The notes beneath the pieces are model-generated. The model was not told the origin of the DNA and made no database searches. It saw nothing but the letters and a program-made list of their open reading frames with translations. Source: Ahaetulla prasina (lineage: Eukaryota; Chordata; Lepidosauria; Squamata; Colubridae). From it: DNA of 64,000 nucleotides. Both the position numbers and the translations under genes were made by a program. Of this stretch, positions 20,122-31,275 are shown piece after piece (position 1 is the stretch's first letter; every line of letters begins with the position of its first letter). Location of the stretch: the NCBI RefSeq assembly GCF_028640845.1, contig NC_080540.1:48404561-48468560 (forward strand). The letters run 5' to 3'.

Positions 20122-21178
20122 GTATAAAAAGTAGGCTCAAATAGAATAGGAGCAATAAAACCAGCACATGGACCTGCCAATTAAAATATATATGTAGGAG
20201 TATACAAAAGAGAATGAAATAAAGCAAAACCAAATAGGTAAAAGAAAAAGAAAAGAATGAAAGAACATCCTCATACATTGTTCCAAAATTAGGGCATCTT
20301 AAATCTTATTATGGTGATAACTACTGATGAGAATCTGGCAATTTAGATTGGTAATAGCAAAGTTATAGACTGCGAGTGAGAAATAATCACCTCTCCTACA
20401 CTGAAAGTTTGACCTCTGCTACGAGATCCTATAAATCCATTGGTTGTATGTGTATATATTGCTTGTTTGTTTCTTCAGGGAAGATAAATGGTGATATATT
20501 CATGACAGGATGGAAGATTTCAACCAGCACAGCCTTAAATTATAAAATTTGCTTCTAAAAAATACCAAAACAGCTTAGTCTTAAGGAGAATGAACAGCTT
20601 CATGTAGAAGACTATTAGTCATCATGGCTGTATACTACTTCCACATTTACAACCAGTATAACCCTTATTGTCATCCACAGCAAGTCACAATTGCATTCAT
20701 CTGTCGAACTCGAAGGGTGACTTGTGTGTAGCCATTTTAGTTAGCCCTATATTATACTAATTTATTCCTTCTCTTTCTCTTTATTTATGTAAGGGGGGGG
20801 GGGTTTCGGGCTTGCCACATTCTTAAGGATGGGAGGACGGAATAGATTGTGATTGTTTTGGCTAGGTGACTTTCTTTCCCGATGGAACAGAGGTTGTCCT
20901 TGCTGAGAGCTGGAGGTGGAGTTTGAAGACACTGGGCAATGTTGATTTTGCTTTCATTGGGGAATGTGACTTTTGTGGGATGCTTCTAATTTATAAGATT
21001 ATGTGGTGTAATTCCGGTTTGTGTCTGGAATTGGACACAAACTTTGTGTCTGGAATTACAATAGACTTTGCCAATTTGATGTCTACCTAAATAAAAGAAA
21101 TTTGTTTTGGAAGATGGACTTTGTGTATTTCTTTTTGAATGGGTTTCATCACTTGGAAATCTGACACCTCATTTATGA

Positions 21179-21210
<32 letters not shown>

Positions 21211-21224
21211 TTTTCTGAGATTTT

Positions 21225-21685
21225 CGCGGGTGTTTCTATGTAGGTCTTTGGTTATTCGGGTTTTCTCCCGCGTAAAATTGGAAGTGTCTTGGCGACGTTT
21301 CGACGAAGTCTCATTCGTCATCTTCAGGCTTCAGCTTCGTACTTCTGGGAGCAATGTGTGATCGCAGCTGTTTCTTCCTTTTAACTGCTAGAGGGGGTTT
21401 GAACTGATTGGGTGGGAGCTTGGCTGTGCTCTGATTGGATGGGGTTTTTTGTGTTCTGATTGGCTGGGGGTGTGTCCTGTTTGGGTGGGGGCTTGGTTGT
21501 GCTCAGATTAGACTGAGTTGCAGAGGGATTTGCGCTGGTGAGCTGCATTGGTGAGCTTCACACATTGATCCTAGAAACACAAAGCTGAAAACACCAGCCT
21601 GAAGATGATGAATGAGACTTCGTCGAAACGTCACCAAGACACTTCCAATTTTACACAGGAGAAAACCTGAATAACCAAAGACCTA
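21225..21685. mobile_element. inverted-repeat element with hammerhead-like arms, copy B
   Basis: Same structure as 16323-16795. The right-arm motif spans 21597-21632, where GATGAA replaces GACGAA and keeps pairing with TTCGTC through a U-G pair. The left arm (minus) is at about 21290-21328. Confidence 0.6.
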
Positions 21686-21739
21686 CACACGTATATGTGT
21701 GTGTGTGTGTGTATGTGTATATATGTATATATGTATACA

Positions 21740-21740
21740 A

Positions 21741-21771
<31 letters not shown>
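21740..21771. repeat. (CA)n microsatellite, copy B only
   Basis: About 15 CA units. The equivalent spot in copy A has only a few. Confidence 0.9.
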
Positions 21772-21787
21772 TATACACAAACATATA

Positions 21788-22073
21788 CAGGGGTGCTATT
21801 CAGCAGGTTCTGACAGGTTCTGGAGAACAAGTAGCGAAAATTTTGAGTAGTTCGCAGAATCGGCAAATACTACCTCTGGCCGGCCCCAGAGTGGGGTGAG
21901 AATGGAGATTTTGCAGTATCCTTCCCCTGGAGTTGGGTGGGAATGGAGATCTTGCACTATCCTTCCCCTACCATGCCCACCAAGCCTTGCCCACCAAACT
22001 GCACCATGCCACGCCACACCCACCAAGCCACACCCACAGAACCGGTAGTAAAAAGATTTGAATTCCACCACTC
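21788..22073 (-). mobile_element. hAT-type MITE (ACCGGT family), copy B
   Basis: Duplicate of 16869-17154, with the same ends and inner repeats. Confidence 0.8.
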
Positions 22074-22839
22074 TCTCTCTCCTCTGTGTGTGTGTGTGTG
22101 TGTGTGGCTCTGTAGAAAATAGGATGCTGGACTGGTTAGATCTGATCAATCAAGATTCTCATATTATTTTCACCCTTGAACTTATACCAATGTAATTGCT
22201 TAGTGAACATGTGTTATTTATCATTGTCTCAGTGATACGCTAATAGTAACTTATTTGCAATATTTGTTATGAAATTGTATTTTAGCCAGACTTGAATTTA
22301 ATGATTTTTTTAATTGCTCAGATATTTTAAAAAAATAATTAGCTTTCAATGGCAGAACAGATGGAGGTGGAAATCTGTTGGTTATCTGTCTCTCTGCTAA
22401 TATATTTTGGTTCTGGCTGACAATGTAGGTGGTTTTTTTAAAAAAAAAAACCATCACATTAAACAATAATCAAGCTTAAAACAAGAAGAATTGTGGGTAT
22501 CTAAATTAGATGTTTCTAAGTTTTTGTCAAGAAGATAGTGTATTTTCTGAAGTTGTAACATTTATTCCACAATAGCCTCTTTCAACTTCGATATTTTCAA
22601 GATGTGTCAAGAATTTTCTGAATTCATGATAGAATTCTCCTTGATAACTTTAAAAAAAAAAAAAAAGAGGATTCTCTTCTAAGCTTTTAGTCCATTGGTT
22701 TGTGGGCCGATGCTCTATTATTTAGAGCTGTAAGTGAATAATTTTAATGTTAATAATATTATGCTTTCATTACTAGGCCTGTTGGGATTAGGATTTTTCT
22801 TCTTTGTTTTATGACCAGGACAGCACAAAAATGAAGTGC

Positions 22840-23415
22840 AGTAAATGAAGAGGAGGCTTTCAAGAAGAGATTGGGCTGCCATTTGTCAGAAATAGTATAG
22901 GGTCATGATGGTGAACCTATGCCACATGTGCCACAGGCGGCATGTGGAACCATATCTGTGGGTACATGAGCTTTGCCCTAACTCAGCTCCAGCGCACATG
23001 TACACACTGGCTAGCTGATTTTCAGGCTTTCCTGTCCCACCGGAAGTCAGGAAGTGGGCCATTTCCAGCCTCTGGAGGGCTTCCGTGGAGTTGGGGAAGG
23101 CTGTTTTCACCCTCCCCAGGCTTTAAGAAAACATCTGGAGCCTGAGGAGGGGAAAAAATGTGCCTACTGGGCCCACTGTGCCATCACATGCCAAAAGCAG
23201 GGGGAGCGCAGGGTGTGTGTGTCATGCGCACATGTGTGGAGGGCGGGGCACATTGAATTATGGGTGTGGGCATGCGCACACGTGATTCCCCCATGCTCCC
23301 CCCGCTTTTGCCATGCAACAGCAAAAATGTTAGCCATCACTGGTATAGGGTCTCCTGCTTGGGGGGCGGGGTTGGACTAGATGACCTACAAGGTGCCTTC
23401 CAACTCTGTTAATCT
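22840..23415 (+). mobile_element. CR1 3' tail interrupted by a MITE, copy B
   Basis: The CR1 tail runs to GTATAGGG at 22902 and resumes after the MITE with GTATAGGGTCTCCTGCTTG, ending CCTTCCAACTCTGTTAATCT. The uninterrupted phrase occurs in the CR1 copy at 54.7 kb. Confidence 0.75.
22903..23342. mobile_element. hAT-like MITE, complete
   Basis: A 440-bp element flanked by the perfect 8-bp duplication GTATAGGG (22895-22902, 23343-23350). The ends read TCATGATGGTGAACC and, inverted, CAGTGATGGCTAAC. The inside has CpG-bearing segments such as GCATGCGCAC. No coding capacity. Confidence 0.8.
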
Positions 23416-24535
23416 AAAGATCTAAGTAAAATAATAAATAGACAAGGGTCATAGTGACTCTGAATTAAGAGACATAAAGTCTTTACATCTAGACTGATCT
23501 AGAATGTGTTATACCTGCCTTTTTCCATTTATTGGCACTAGCTTTCCTTATCTACCCAAGTCTTAGATTTGATGATAAACTAACAACTAAACTGAAATGC
23601 AAGCTTGAAACCTGTAATTTTTCCTGAGAATACACTATTATTTTAATTTATTTTTAGCAAATTCCCTTTCCCCTGCAGCCTTCTTAACTTATACCTTCTG
23701 CTCAGAAACTCCCTATGTTGGGAATAAGGACAAGACAAGGGTTCAAATTGGAATCTTTATAAGAGAATGTTCACAGTTTCCATGTAACTTTTTTTACTCT
23801 TTCTAAAGGTTTGAATTGTATTCATGTATTGGCTGAAGTAAAAGATTATGATTACATATGTTCCCCAAATAACCGTATTCAAGATGTTCTTTTTACCATG
23901 TTATTATACAGAAATTGCTCAATCTACTAAGCAAACTGTCAGTTTAAAACTTCAGCATACATTTCTTTACTGTCATCAGGAAAGAATAAATCATAAGAAA
24001 ATTGAACCTTTAAAATACCCTGCAGAGACCCTTTTCAGAGATAATTTTGGAGAAGAGTGAGCATGGCCATGCTTGAGCATCTTTCTGGTTTCACCCATAA
24101 CTAGCCATCAGTGGCATGGGATGCAAATCAGTAACATTAATACAGATTGTGATGTTGTATATTCAAATGGTGGGAATATTCGAAGCTGTGATTTGAGGAG
24201 AAAACAAATTTTTATACCACTTACTCTCTCAAAGCAGTTTACAAAATAAAATTAGTAAAAAAAAAATTTAGTATAAGTAAAATTTTAGTATCATTTCCAA
24301 ACAGTAAGTACAAACATATTTATGAAAGGCTGAATGAAAAAAAGGTGCTACCACAAATAACGTTCTTAAAAGAGGAAAAAAAATTTCTCTTATCTTTTAC
24401 TGAATAATTATTTATGTTTGTATACAATTATATCAGTTTTCTGCCAGATCTGCCTTTGCCCATGAGCATTTCATTACAAAAGCTGCACATCTATCTGCAC
24501 ATATCATCTGAAATCAACAAAGCTAAATATGAATA
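23416..24535. other. unannotated AT-rich DNA
   Basis: Nothing firm. A 30-base stretch near 24217-24246 resembles the tail of the tRNA SINEs in minus orientation. Confidence 0.45.
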
Positions 24536-24656
24536 ATAGAATAACAGAGTTGGAAGGGACCTTGGAGATCTTCTAGTCCAACCGCCTGTACAAGCAGGAG
24601 ACCCTATACCATTCTAGACAAATGGCTATCCAATCTTTTCTTTAAAAGCGGTAATG
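24536..24656 (-). mobile_element. CR1 3' end, minus copy
   Basis: ACAGAGTTGGAAGGGACCTT, TCTAGTCCAACC and GACAAATGGCT are the CR1 3' UTR read backwards. The same sequence is in the minus copies at 32.2 and 48.2 kb. Confidence 0.8.
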
Positions 24657-24886
24657 GGTGAAAACTAATCAAGGAGAGAAGCAACTTAGAACTAAGGAGA
24701 AATTTCCTGACAGTTAGAACAATTAATCAGTGAAACAACTTGCCTCCTGAAGTTGCGAATACTTCAACACTGGAAGTTTTTAAGAATATGTTGGATAAAC
24801 ATTTGTCTGAAGTAGTGTAGGGCTTCCTTCCTAGAATAGAAGACCTCCAAGGTCCCTTCCAACTCTGTTTTTCTATTCTATTCTCA
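24657..24886 (+). mobile_element. CR1 3' end, plus copy
   Basis: It contains AATTTCCTGACAGTTAGAAC, AACTTGCCTCCTGAAG and CCAAGGTCCCTTCCAACTCT, and ends in TTCTATTCTATTCTC. It lies head to head with the minus copy at its left. Confidence 0.8.
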
Positions 24887-25038
24887 AGGCAACCCAATCA
24901 ATTGCAAGTGAAATGAAATGGAAATTATGTAAAAATATATGGTCAACATAAACTTTGTTTTTCTAAATCTGAATGTCTATCGAGATGCTCAATCATCCAT
25001 GATTGTTCCAAATATGCTTTTTTCAAAAGCATACTGAA

Positions 25039-25115
25039 CTGAAGAAGATTCTTGGATGAGAAGCAAAAGGTCTTAAGGAAAAACAAAGTCCAGTTGTGTT
25101 TTGAAAAAGCACTTT
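25039..25115 (+). repeat. Penelope-type repeat arm with hammerhead-like motif
   Basis: CTGAAGA (25039-25045), a hairpin TTCTTGGATGAGAA-like, then GCAAAAGGTC. The flank AAGTCCAGTTG is shared with 31.15 and 39.8 kb. The stem has one mismatch and the GAAAC is AAAAG, so the motif is decayed. Confidence 0.5.
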
Positions 25116-25423
25116 TTCTAAATCTGATCTGTGAGACATAAACTGAAAACCAGAAGTTCTTAAGGCAGATGAGGTCAACAAAAAATCTCAGCATTAAGGC
25201 CATAAAGCAGAAAGTCTAAGCCTTTGAAATTTGAAATTAATAAGTATCAGCAATATATTTGAACTGCTCTAGGCAGAGCAGAGACAGAGGGCCATTAAAT
25301 GTTTTTCTGGTGGCTTCATTCTAATTTACCATAAGGCATCTAATCCAGCTGTACCATGTCATGTCTCTGTGAGATGCTGACCAAGTTAAATCCAGAAGCC
25401 CACTGAAACTGTGACAAATTGAC
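25116..25423. other. unannotated DNA
   Basis: Nothing recognised. Confidence 0.5.
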
Positions 25424-25950
25424 AATACTGCACAGGTCAAAAAGAGGGCTGTGAAAATATTTACAAACTCCTCACATTTTGGATATAAACTGTTTCAACT
25501 CCTACCCTCAAAATGACCTGCACTGCACACCAGAACAACTAGACACAAGAACAGTTTTTTTCCAAATACCATTACTCTGCTAAACAAATAATTCCCTCAA
25601 CACTGGCAAACTATTTACTAAGTCTGCACTACTATTAATCTTCTCATTGTTCCCATCACCCATCTTTTTCCACTTATGACTGTATGACTGTAACTTTGTT
25701 GCTTGTATTCTTACAATTTATATTGACTGTTTCCTAATATTATTTGATTGCTTATTTGTATCCTGTGAACATCATTAAGTGTTGTACCTTATGTTTCTTG
25801 ATGAATGTATCTTTTCTTTAATGTATACTGAGACCATGTGCACCAAGACAAATTCCTTGTGTGTCCAATCACACTTGGCCAATAAAGAATTCTATTCTAT
25901 TCTATTCTATTCTATTCTATTCTATTCTATTCTATTCTATTCTATTCTAT
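25424..25950 (+). mobile_element. snake-type CR1/L3 LINE 3' end with (AATAG)n tail
   Basis: A degenerate ORF2 C-terminus is followed by a 3' UTR ending GTGTCCAATCACACTTGGCC and AATAAAG, then about 12 ATTCT units (25889-25950). The same UTR is at 32735-32858 (minus) and 46800-46934 (plus). Confidence 0.85.
25889..25950. repeat. (ATTCT)n / (AATAG)n microsatellite
   Basis: About 12 perfect pentamers directly after the LINE poly(A)-type signal. Confidence 0.95.
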
Positions 25951-28121
25951 CTGCCTCTAAGAAACCTAAGAAATTTTGTTTATGAATGTTGAGACAGATT
26001 ACTCAGTTACTATGGATCACCAGCATGCATGTCCCTAGTTCAGTCAGAATCAATAATGACTCTATTTATGTACAACATTGATAGAGTTATGATCATGTGG
26101 TCATAATTAACTACACAAAGCCCATATACTTTTTAACAATAGGACCAACATTGAAGATGAAGAGCAAACTAATTTAAGCATTGTTTATTTTAAACCTTAC
26201 ATAAACTGCATTAAGATGATTATCTTTAAATTATCCAAGTCTTTATTTGCAGGAACGAGAATCTAATTTATATAACAATACAAAAAACAGGCCCTTGAAA
26301 TCACTTGCTACTGACCAAATTTGAGAGTTCCTGCTCAAAATACAATTCAATGCATAAGGGCTTAGGACACTAAGCCTGCTTGCTTAACTCGTTATCACAT
26401 TTTGTTAAAAATCACAAATGTATTAAGAAACCAGTACTTTTTGACAATCCTGTGGTGAAACATAATTTCTCCATTATTTTTTATTACATAATATAACTTT
26501 TTTCAGAATTCTTATACTCCCAACAAGAACCTCATATAAACTTTTGTGCAGCATTCATGAAAAGACAGCATTGGTGGTTTGACAAGCAGTCAAAGTCCAT
26601 CTGTAATACTGAATGATATACGTAATGAGGAGATTCTCTAGCTGTAACAAATTAACAGATTGTGGTTCTGCTTTCCTGACCATCACAATCCTAGGAGAAA
26701 CACTAATTTTTCCACCCTTTCATTCAGCTTTCATGGATATGGATAGTAGTTGCTAAAGTAAGTATTATAGGATATCTCTATTCCTGTGTGGTTAGATCTA
26801 TTTCAAAACTTGAAGGCAAATCTTCTCACAACAAGATTAGCAAGGCAGCCTAATTTTACCAAGTTAAAAACATAGATTATCTAGCAAATTGGTTCATTTT
26901 TATTATTATTTTTAGAAAATAGGAAAAAGCTACAGAAAAATTTGTTTTGTTTCTCCCAGTGGAGACTTTTGACTATTTAATTAAAGGCCTCATTGCTTCA
27001 TCATTAAATTCAAAGAAGCATATCTAATGTGAGCACTTAAATGTAATGTCACTCATTAGTCTTTAATGAAGAGAAACTTATTCTTTCTCTGAAGAACAGC
27101 TGTAAAAATAGTGTCTGTGTCACCCACAGAATTATATTTTCTGAAAGATATTAATGAGGGCTTAACCATTTTTGTTTTTTTTTAAAGGCCTATACAGTCT
27201 TGGATACTATTTAAAATCTTGGTTAGTTTCATTCACAAAAGGTTAATTAAGGCTGTAACTTCTATAACTTTGTGATATACTAGATCTGCCTTTTGTGGTA
27301 GCAAATCTTAATGATTCTTGGCAATGTAATAAATGAAATTCTAGGCCATGTTATTTAGAGATGACAGGAGGGCAATTTCTCCATTATTTATACACACAAT
27401 TATTATATACTGGGGCTTACCATATTGTGCAGTTATGGTAGCATCTTTGTGTGAGCCATTATTGGTCACAAAGGGGCAGACAGGCTTTTTGATGTGCATA
27501 GTGGATTTTCTAAGATTATTTTGTATAGATACCAGCACCCCCATCTCAAAAGAAAGCGATCCTGCAATCAGCTCCTCAAAGGAGCTGCAATCCTGAAATC
27601 AGAACTGAAAGAGAATGAGATACTTTTTATGTATATTGGTTCATAGATCATACTTTGGGGAAACATAATATCTCAAAGCCAATATTGTGTGATGGTATAA
27701 TTGGACCCCTCCTTAAGCACAAAGCAGTGGAAGGCTTCAAGCTCTCTGGTTTAACTGTTGCTCAGTGATTTCTCAGGTGGGGAGGAGGGGAGAGCATTTA
27801 CCAAAGTAAGGAGAAAGAGCAACTGCTGTTCTTAATGTATAAAGAAGAAACAATTTAAGAGGTGGGCTGACAGTGTTTATTAAGATGAGCTTGGAATTAA
27901 GTTCCAGATAAAGTGTTTTTTAAACTGTAGTTCATTCTTTCACTCAATATCTCAGAACCTGAGAATTTATAGTACCAGTTTCAATTGTCCGGTGCACAGT
28001 TCTTCATGAGACATATCCACATGCTTTCAATCTCCAGGTAGACTTTTTGACTCAGTGATGACATTTCTTCTGAGAGTGATGACATTTCTTCTGAGAGCCA
28101 GAAAATAACTGGCAAATTTGT
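25951..28121. other. unannotated, TE-poor stretch
   Basis: More than 2 kb without recognised repeats. Around 26960-27080 there are several homeobox-type ATTA/TAAT words (TATTTAATTAAAGGCC, CACTCATTAGTC). A frame of 82 codons at 27348-27596 resembles nothing I know. Confidence 0.35.
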
Positions 28122-28639
28122 CCCAAAGGTAAAGTGACCAGATTTCAGTGATGGCAAAGCGGGACACCATTGACTGGTGGGGGGGGGGGCTGCACATGCG
28201 CGCTGAGTCTTGCCACCTGCCTGAAGGAGGAGGAGCGGCTGCTGCTTCTCCGCTCTTCCAGGCAGGCTCGGCTCTCCTCTCGGCTCTTCCAGGCAGGCTC
28301 AGCTCTCCTCAGCTCTCCTCTCGGCTCTTCTCTTCTCGGGTGAAGTCAAGTGGCATCTCTCCTCCCTCTCGTGCCCTCTTCTCTGCCACTCCCCCTTCTC
28401 CACCACTTCCCCTTCTCCGCCTCCTCCTCTTGCGTTACCGCCTCCCATTTTCAGAATGGGAGTGAAACAAAAAAAAATCGGGACTTTTTGGAATTGCTGC
28501 GGGACGCGGGACAAATTATTATTTTTTTTTTTATAAATAATTTTTTTTTATTTCCATTTTTCAACATCATATTTATGTACAAACTATTATCCATCATTAA
28601 TCATTAATTTTTATTTATTACTAATTCAGGCCTGCCCGA

Positions 28640-28980
28640 CTGCCACTTCCTTTCTACACAACTTCCCTCTCTACCCTCTACTACTTTCCCATCCTTCATC
28701 CCCTTCACTTTACTACTTCCTCTCCTCCTTCTCCACTCCTCCCTTCTTCCACCCTATCTAACCCTCTTATTCCCCTTCTCCTTCTCTACACTTTCCTATC
28801 TACTTTCTTCCCTCCTTCTACTCCTCTCTCCTTTTCTTCCTGAAATGGCAGTCGAGCATCCCCAATATCATTTTAAATTTTTTAATTTCATATCTTCAAA
28901 AATTACTGTACATTAATAATCAGTCCATGTATCACTTGTTGATTCATTCCCCCCCCCTTCCCCCCCCCCGACTTCCCAGA
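28640..28980 (-). other. L1 3' UTR polypurine and G-rich tracts
   Basis: On the minus strand 28640-28848 is almost all A and G, and 28950-28977 reads as two runs of eight or more G. Mammalian L1 3' UTRs carry a comparable G-rich polypurine tract. Confidence 0.65.
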
Positions 28981-29797
28981 GCAAATACCGGGTATTATAA
29001 CCAACAATCACAAGCTAAAGTATACAAAATATACATAACCTCCCACCTTAAAAAATTTAAAACTATAGATCCCCTCACAATAAAAATAAAAAGATAGGAA
29101 AGAATAATAAAAAGAAGAAACAATACCAACTTCACATATTGCTTCTTCTTACAGTCCATTTTTTAAAATTAATCCATCTTCTCAGATTCAATTTTTTTCT
29201 TTTCCCACTTATATATTCCTTCAAATTTCGTAAGTCCATTTCTCAAATTACAGTCCATCTTCTCGAACTCAAATTTTTATCACTTATATATTTCTTCAAT
29301 TGCCATAACATTTAATGTCCATTCTTCTTATAGTCTTATAGTCCATTTTAAAAATTAGTCCATCTTCTAAAGTTCAAATTTTTTTTCCCGCCCACTTGTA
29401 TATTCCTTCAGATTTTATAAATCCATTTCTTAAATTACAATCCAGCTTCTCAAATTCAAGTTTTCATCACTTATATATTTCTTCAATTGTCATAAGATTT
29501 AATATTCAATCTTCCAATACTACTCCATCAATCAAATATCAAACAAATAATCATTTAGACTACATCCACAATATAACAGTAAACAATTAAAATCATCACA
29601 TCCACATTATCTAAATTCATAAATTTCACTTTTCAACCTTCACAATTGAGTAATATCATCCTATAAATTTATACCATACAAATAGCAAATAACACAAATC
29701 CTATAATTTATATCCTAAACAGATCAATTCCAAAAATTAACCATAATCATCCTATTCACATCTTAAACATTCCTCCCCTCTCCCATTCTATTTTCCA

Positions 29798-30738
29798 TCA
29801 TTCCAAACCAGTTAACTTAGCATCTAACAACAAAGGATTCCCACTCTTTAAAACATTAATATAAAAATGTCTCGCTTTCATAACAGAATTAAGAAAATAC
29901 TTTCTACCTCTAAAATTCACTGACAAACCCATTGGGACTTCCCATCTAAAATGTATCTGATATTTCTTAAGCTCATCCACCAAAAAAGCAAATTCTCTTC
30001 TGTTTCTTAACATTTTAGGAGGAATTTCCTTCATCATTTTATATCTTGTCCCAATATCTGAAATTTATTGTTATAAAAGGCTTGCAAAATTTCATACCTA
30101 ACCTTTTAGTTGTAAAATAAATAACCACATCCCTAGGTACTCTATTTTGTCTTGCCCACCAAGAATTAACACGATAAATTCTTTCAATATTAATCTCAAA
30201 ATCTTCTGGCTCCACACCTTTATCTGTGCAAAGGCTTGCGTAAAATCTCCTTTAAATTTTCCTTCCTATTTTGTTTCAACCCCCTCACCCTTATAGCATA
30301 TTCCATTAATCTATATTGTAATATTACTCTTTCTTCATCTGCCCTATCTACCTTTGCCTTTATATCTTCCATCTTATTATCTAAGTTCCAATTATTTTGA
30401 TCTTTTCGAATTTCTTCTATTTTCCTTTGCAGCTCTAAATTAGCTTTATTAAATTCTGCAAGATCATCCTGCATCTGAATACAAGAACTTAATATTTGCG
30501 CAATTGCATCCTTTACCATTTTCATTTCCCTCTTCTGCTCTTCCACCACTTCCTTGAAATCCAACATCTCTTTCTCTATTTCGTCAAATTTTTGATCTAT
30601 TTCTAAAAAGTGACTCTCCAAAAACTCCTGTAAAAAATTTCTTACTTCCTTTTTGATTTCTTCTTTTAATTTTTGAATCTGAGCTGAAGAAATTTCAAAG
30701 TTTTTAATAACTTTTGGCACTATTTGCTTAAAAGCCAT
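29798..30738 (-). pseudogene. L1 ORF1 protein, frameshifted
   Basis: This is the nucleic-acid chaperone of L1. The first 172 codons are open: MAFKQIVPKV, then a long coiled coil (about residues 15-125) rich in K, E and L, then LMEYAIRVRGLKQN, the start of the RRM-like domain. Out of frame follow EINIERIYRVNS and PRDVVIYFTTKR, typical of the RRM end. A second open piece (30037-29798) has the C-terminal domain with FRWEVPMGLSVNFRGRKYFL. At least three frameshifts break it. Total span about 313 codons, the usual L1 ORF1 size, so the protein was once complete. Confidence 0.82.
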
Positions 30739-31134
30739 TTAAAAAAAAAAGGATAACTTAATAATAGACCAAGAAAAAGAAAAAAAAAATTATAAAAGAA
30801 AGTTTCAAAAAACTTATCTTCTAAATCACTATAATCCCAAGGAAGAAGAAAAAATATAAATCATAAGATTCTCATTTCTTCCAATTAGTCAGTATCTTCC
30901 TATATATCTTCTTTTTCAACACACTTTTAGCACTATTTGCTTAAAAGCCTTTTTTTTTTTTTAAATATAACTTAATAACAGGTCAATAGAAAAGAAAAAA
31001 TATTTAGAAAAGAAAAAATTTCAAAAAATCTTTCTTCTAAATCAGTATAATCCCAAAGAAAAAGGCGGGACAAATTATTAAAGAGCGGGACTGTCCTGCC
31101 AAAAGCGGGACGTCTGGTCACTATACCCAAAGGT

Positions 31135-31275
31135 GTTTTTTCAACAGGCAACTGGACTTTCTGTTTTTTCTTTGAAGACGTTTTGCTTCTCATCCAAGAA
31201 GCTCCTTCAGCTCTGACTGGATGGTGGGGGTGAAAAAGCACCTTTGGGACAACCGTGACCTGGATGACTGAGAAT
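31135..31275 (-). repeat. Penelope-type repeat with hammerhead-like motif
   Basis: On the minus strand (31210-31175) it reads CTGAAGG, stem GCTTCT/AGAAGC with loop TGGATG, then AAAACGTC. The outer part AAAGCACCTTTGGGAC is shared with the other copies. Core residue A9 and the G of GAAA are changed, so activity is unlikely. Confidence 0.55.

Larger units (their letters stand above)
20122..22964 (+). repeat. 2.85-kb direct repeat, copy B
   Basis: Partner of 15218-18071. It continues without a break through a complete MITE into a CR1 tail. This suggests that B keeps the original right flank and that A ends at a rearrangement point. Confidence 0.92.
28522..31064 (-). mobile_element. non-autonomous L1 with ORF1 only (HAL1-like)
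   Basis: A 2.54-kb insertion flanked by the perfect 16-bp duplication GCGGGACAAATTATTA (28506-28521, 31065-31080), with an A-rich tail at its left end (minus orientation). Order on the minus strand: a short 5' region present twice (about 213-bp offset), ORF1 (30738-29798), 0.8 kb of AT-rich DNA with a 187-bp tandem duplication (29204 and 29391), then a 3' UTR with long polypurine and G-rich tracts. No endonuclease or RT sequence follows ORF1. L1 enzymes supplied in trans would explain its movement. Confidence 0.75.
28131..31125. mobile_element. TIR DNA transposon-like element, split by an L1
   Basis: The ends AAAGTGACCAGAT and, inverted, TATAGTGACCAGACGTCC form terminal repeats. The flanks are the 9-bp direct repeat CCCAAAGGT (28122-28130, 31126-31134). 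Without the L1 the element is about 435 bp and GC-rich, with repeats of AGCGGGAC and GGCTCTTCCAGGCAGGCTC. A 9-bp duplication suggests the Mutator group; an 8-bp reading would allow hAT. The superfamily is therefore open. Confidence 0.65.

Noticed and set aside
27348..27596. 82-codon frame as a possible exon
   Set aside because: No similarity to a known protein, no convincing splice sites, and an overlapping frame on the other strand.
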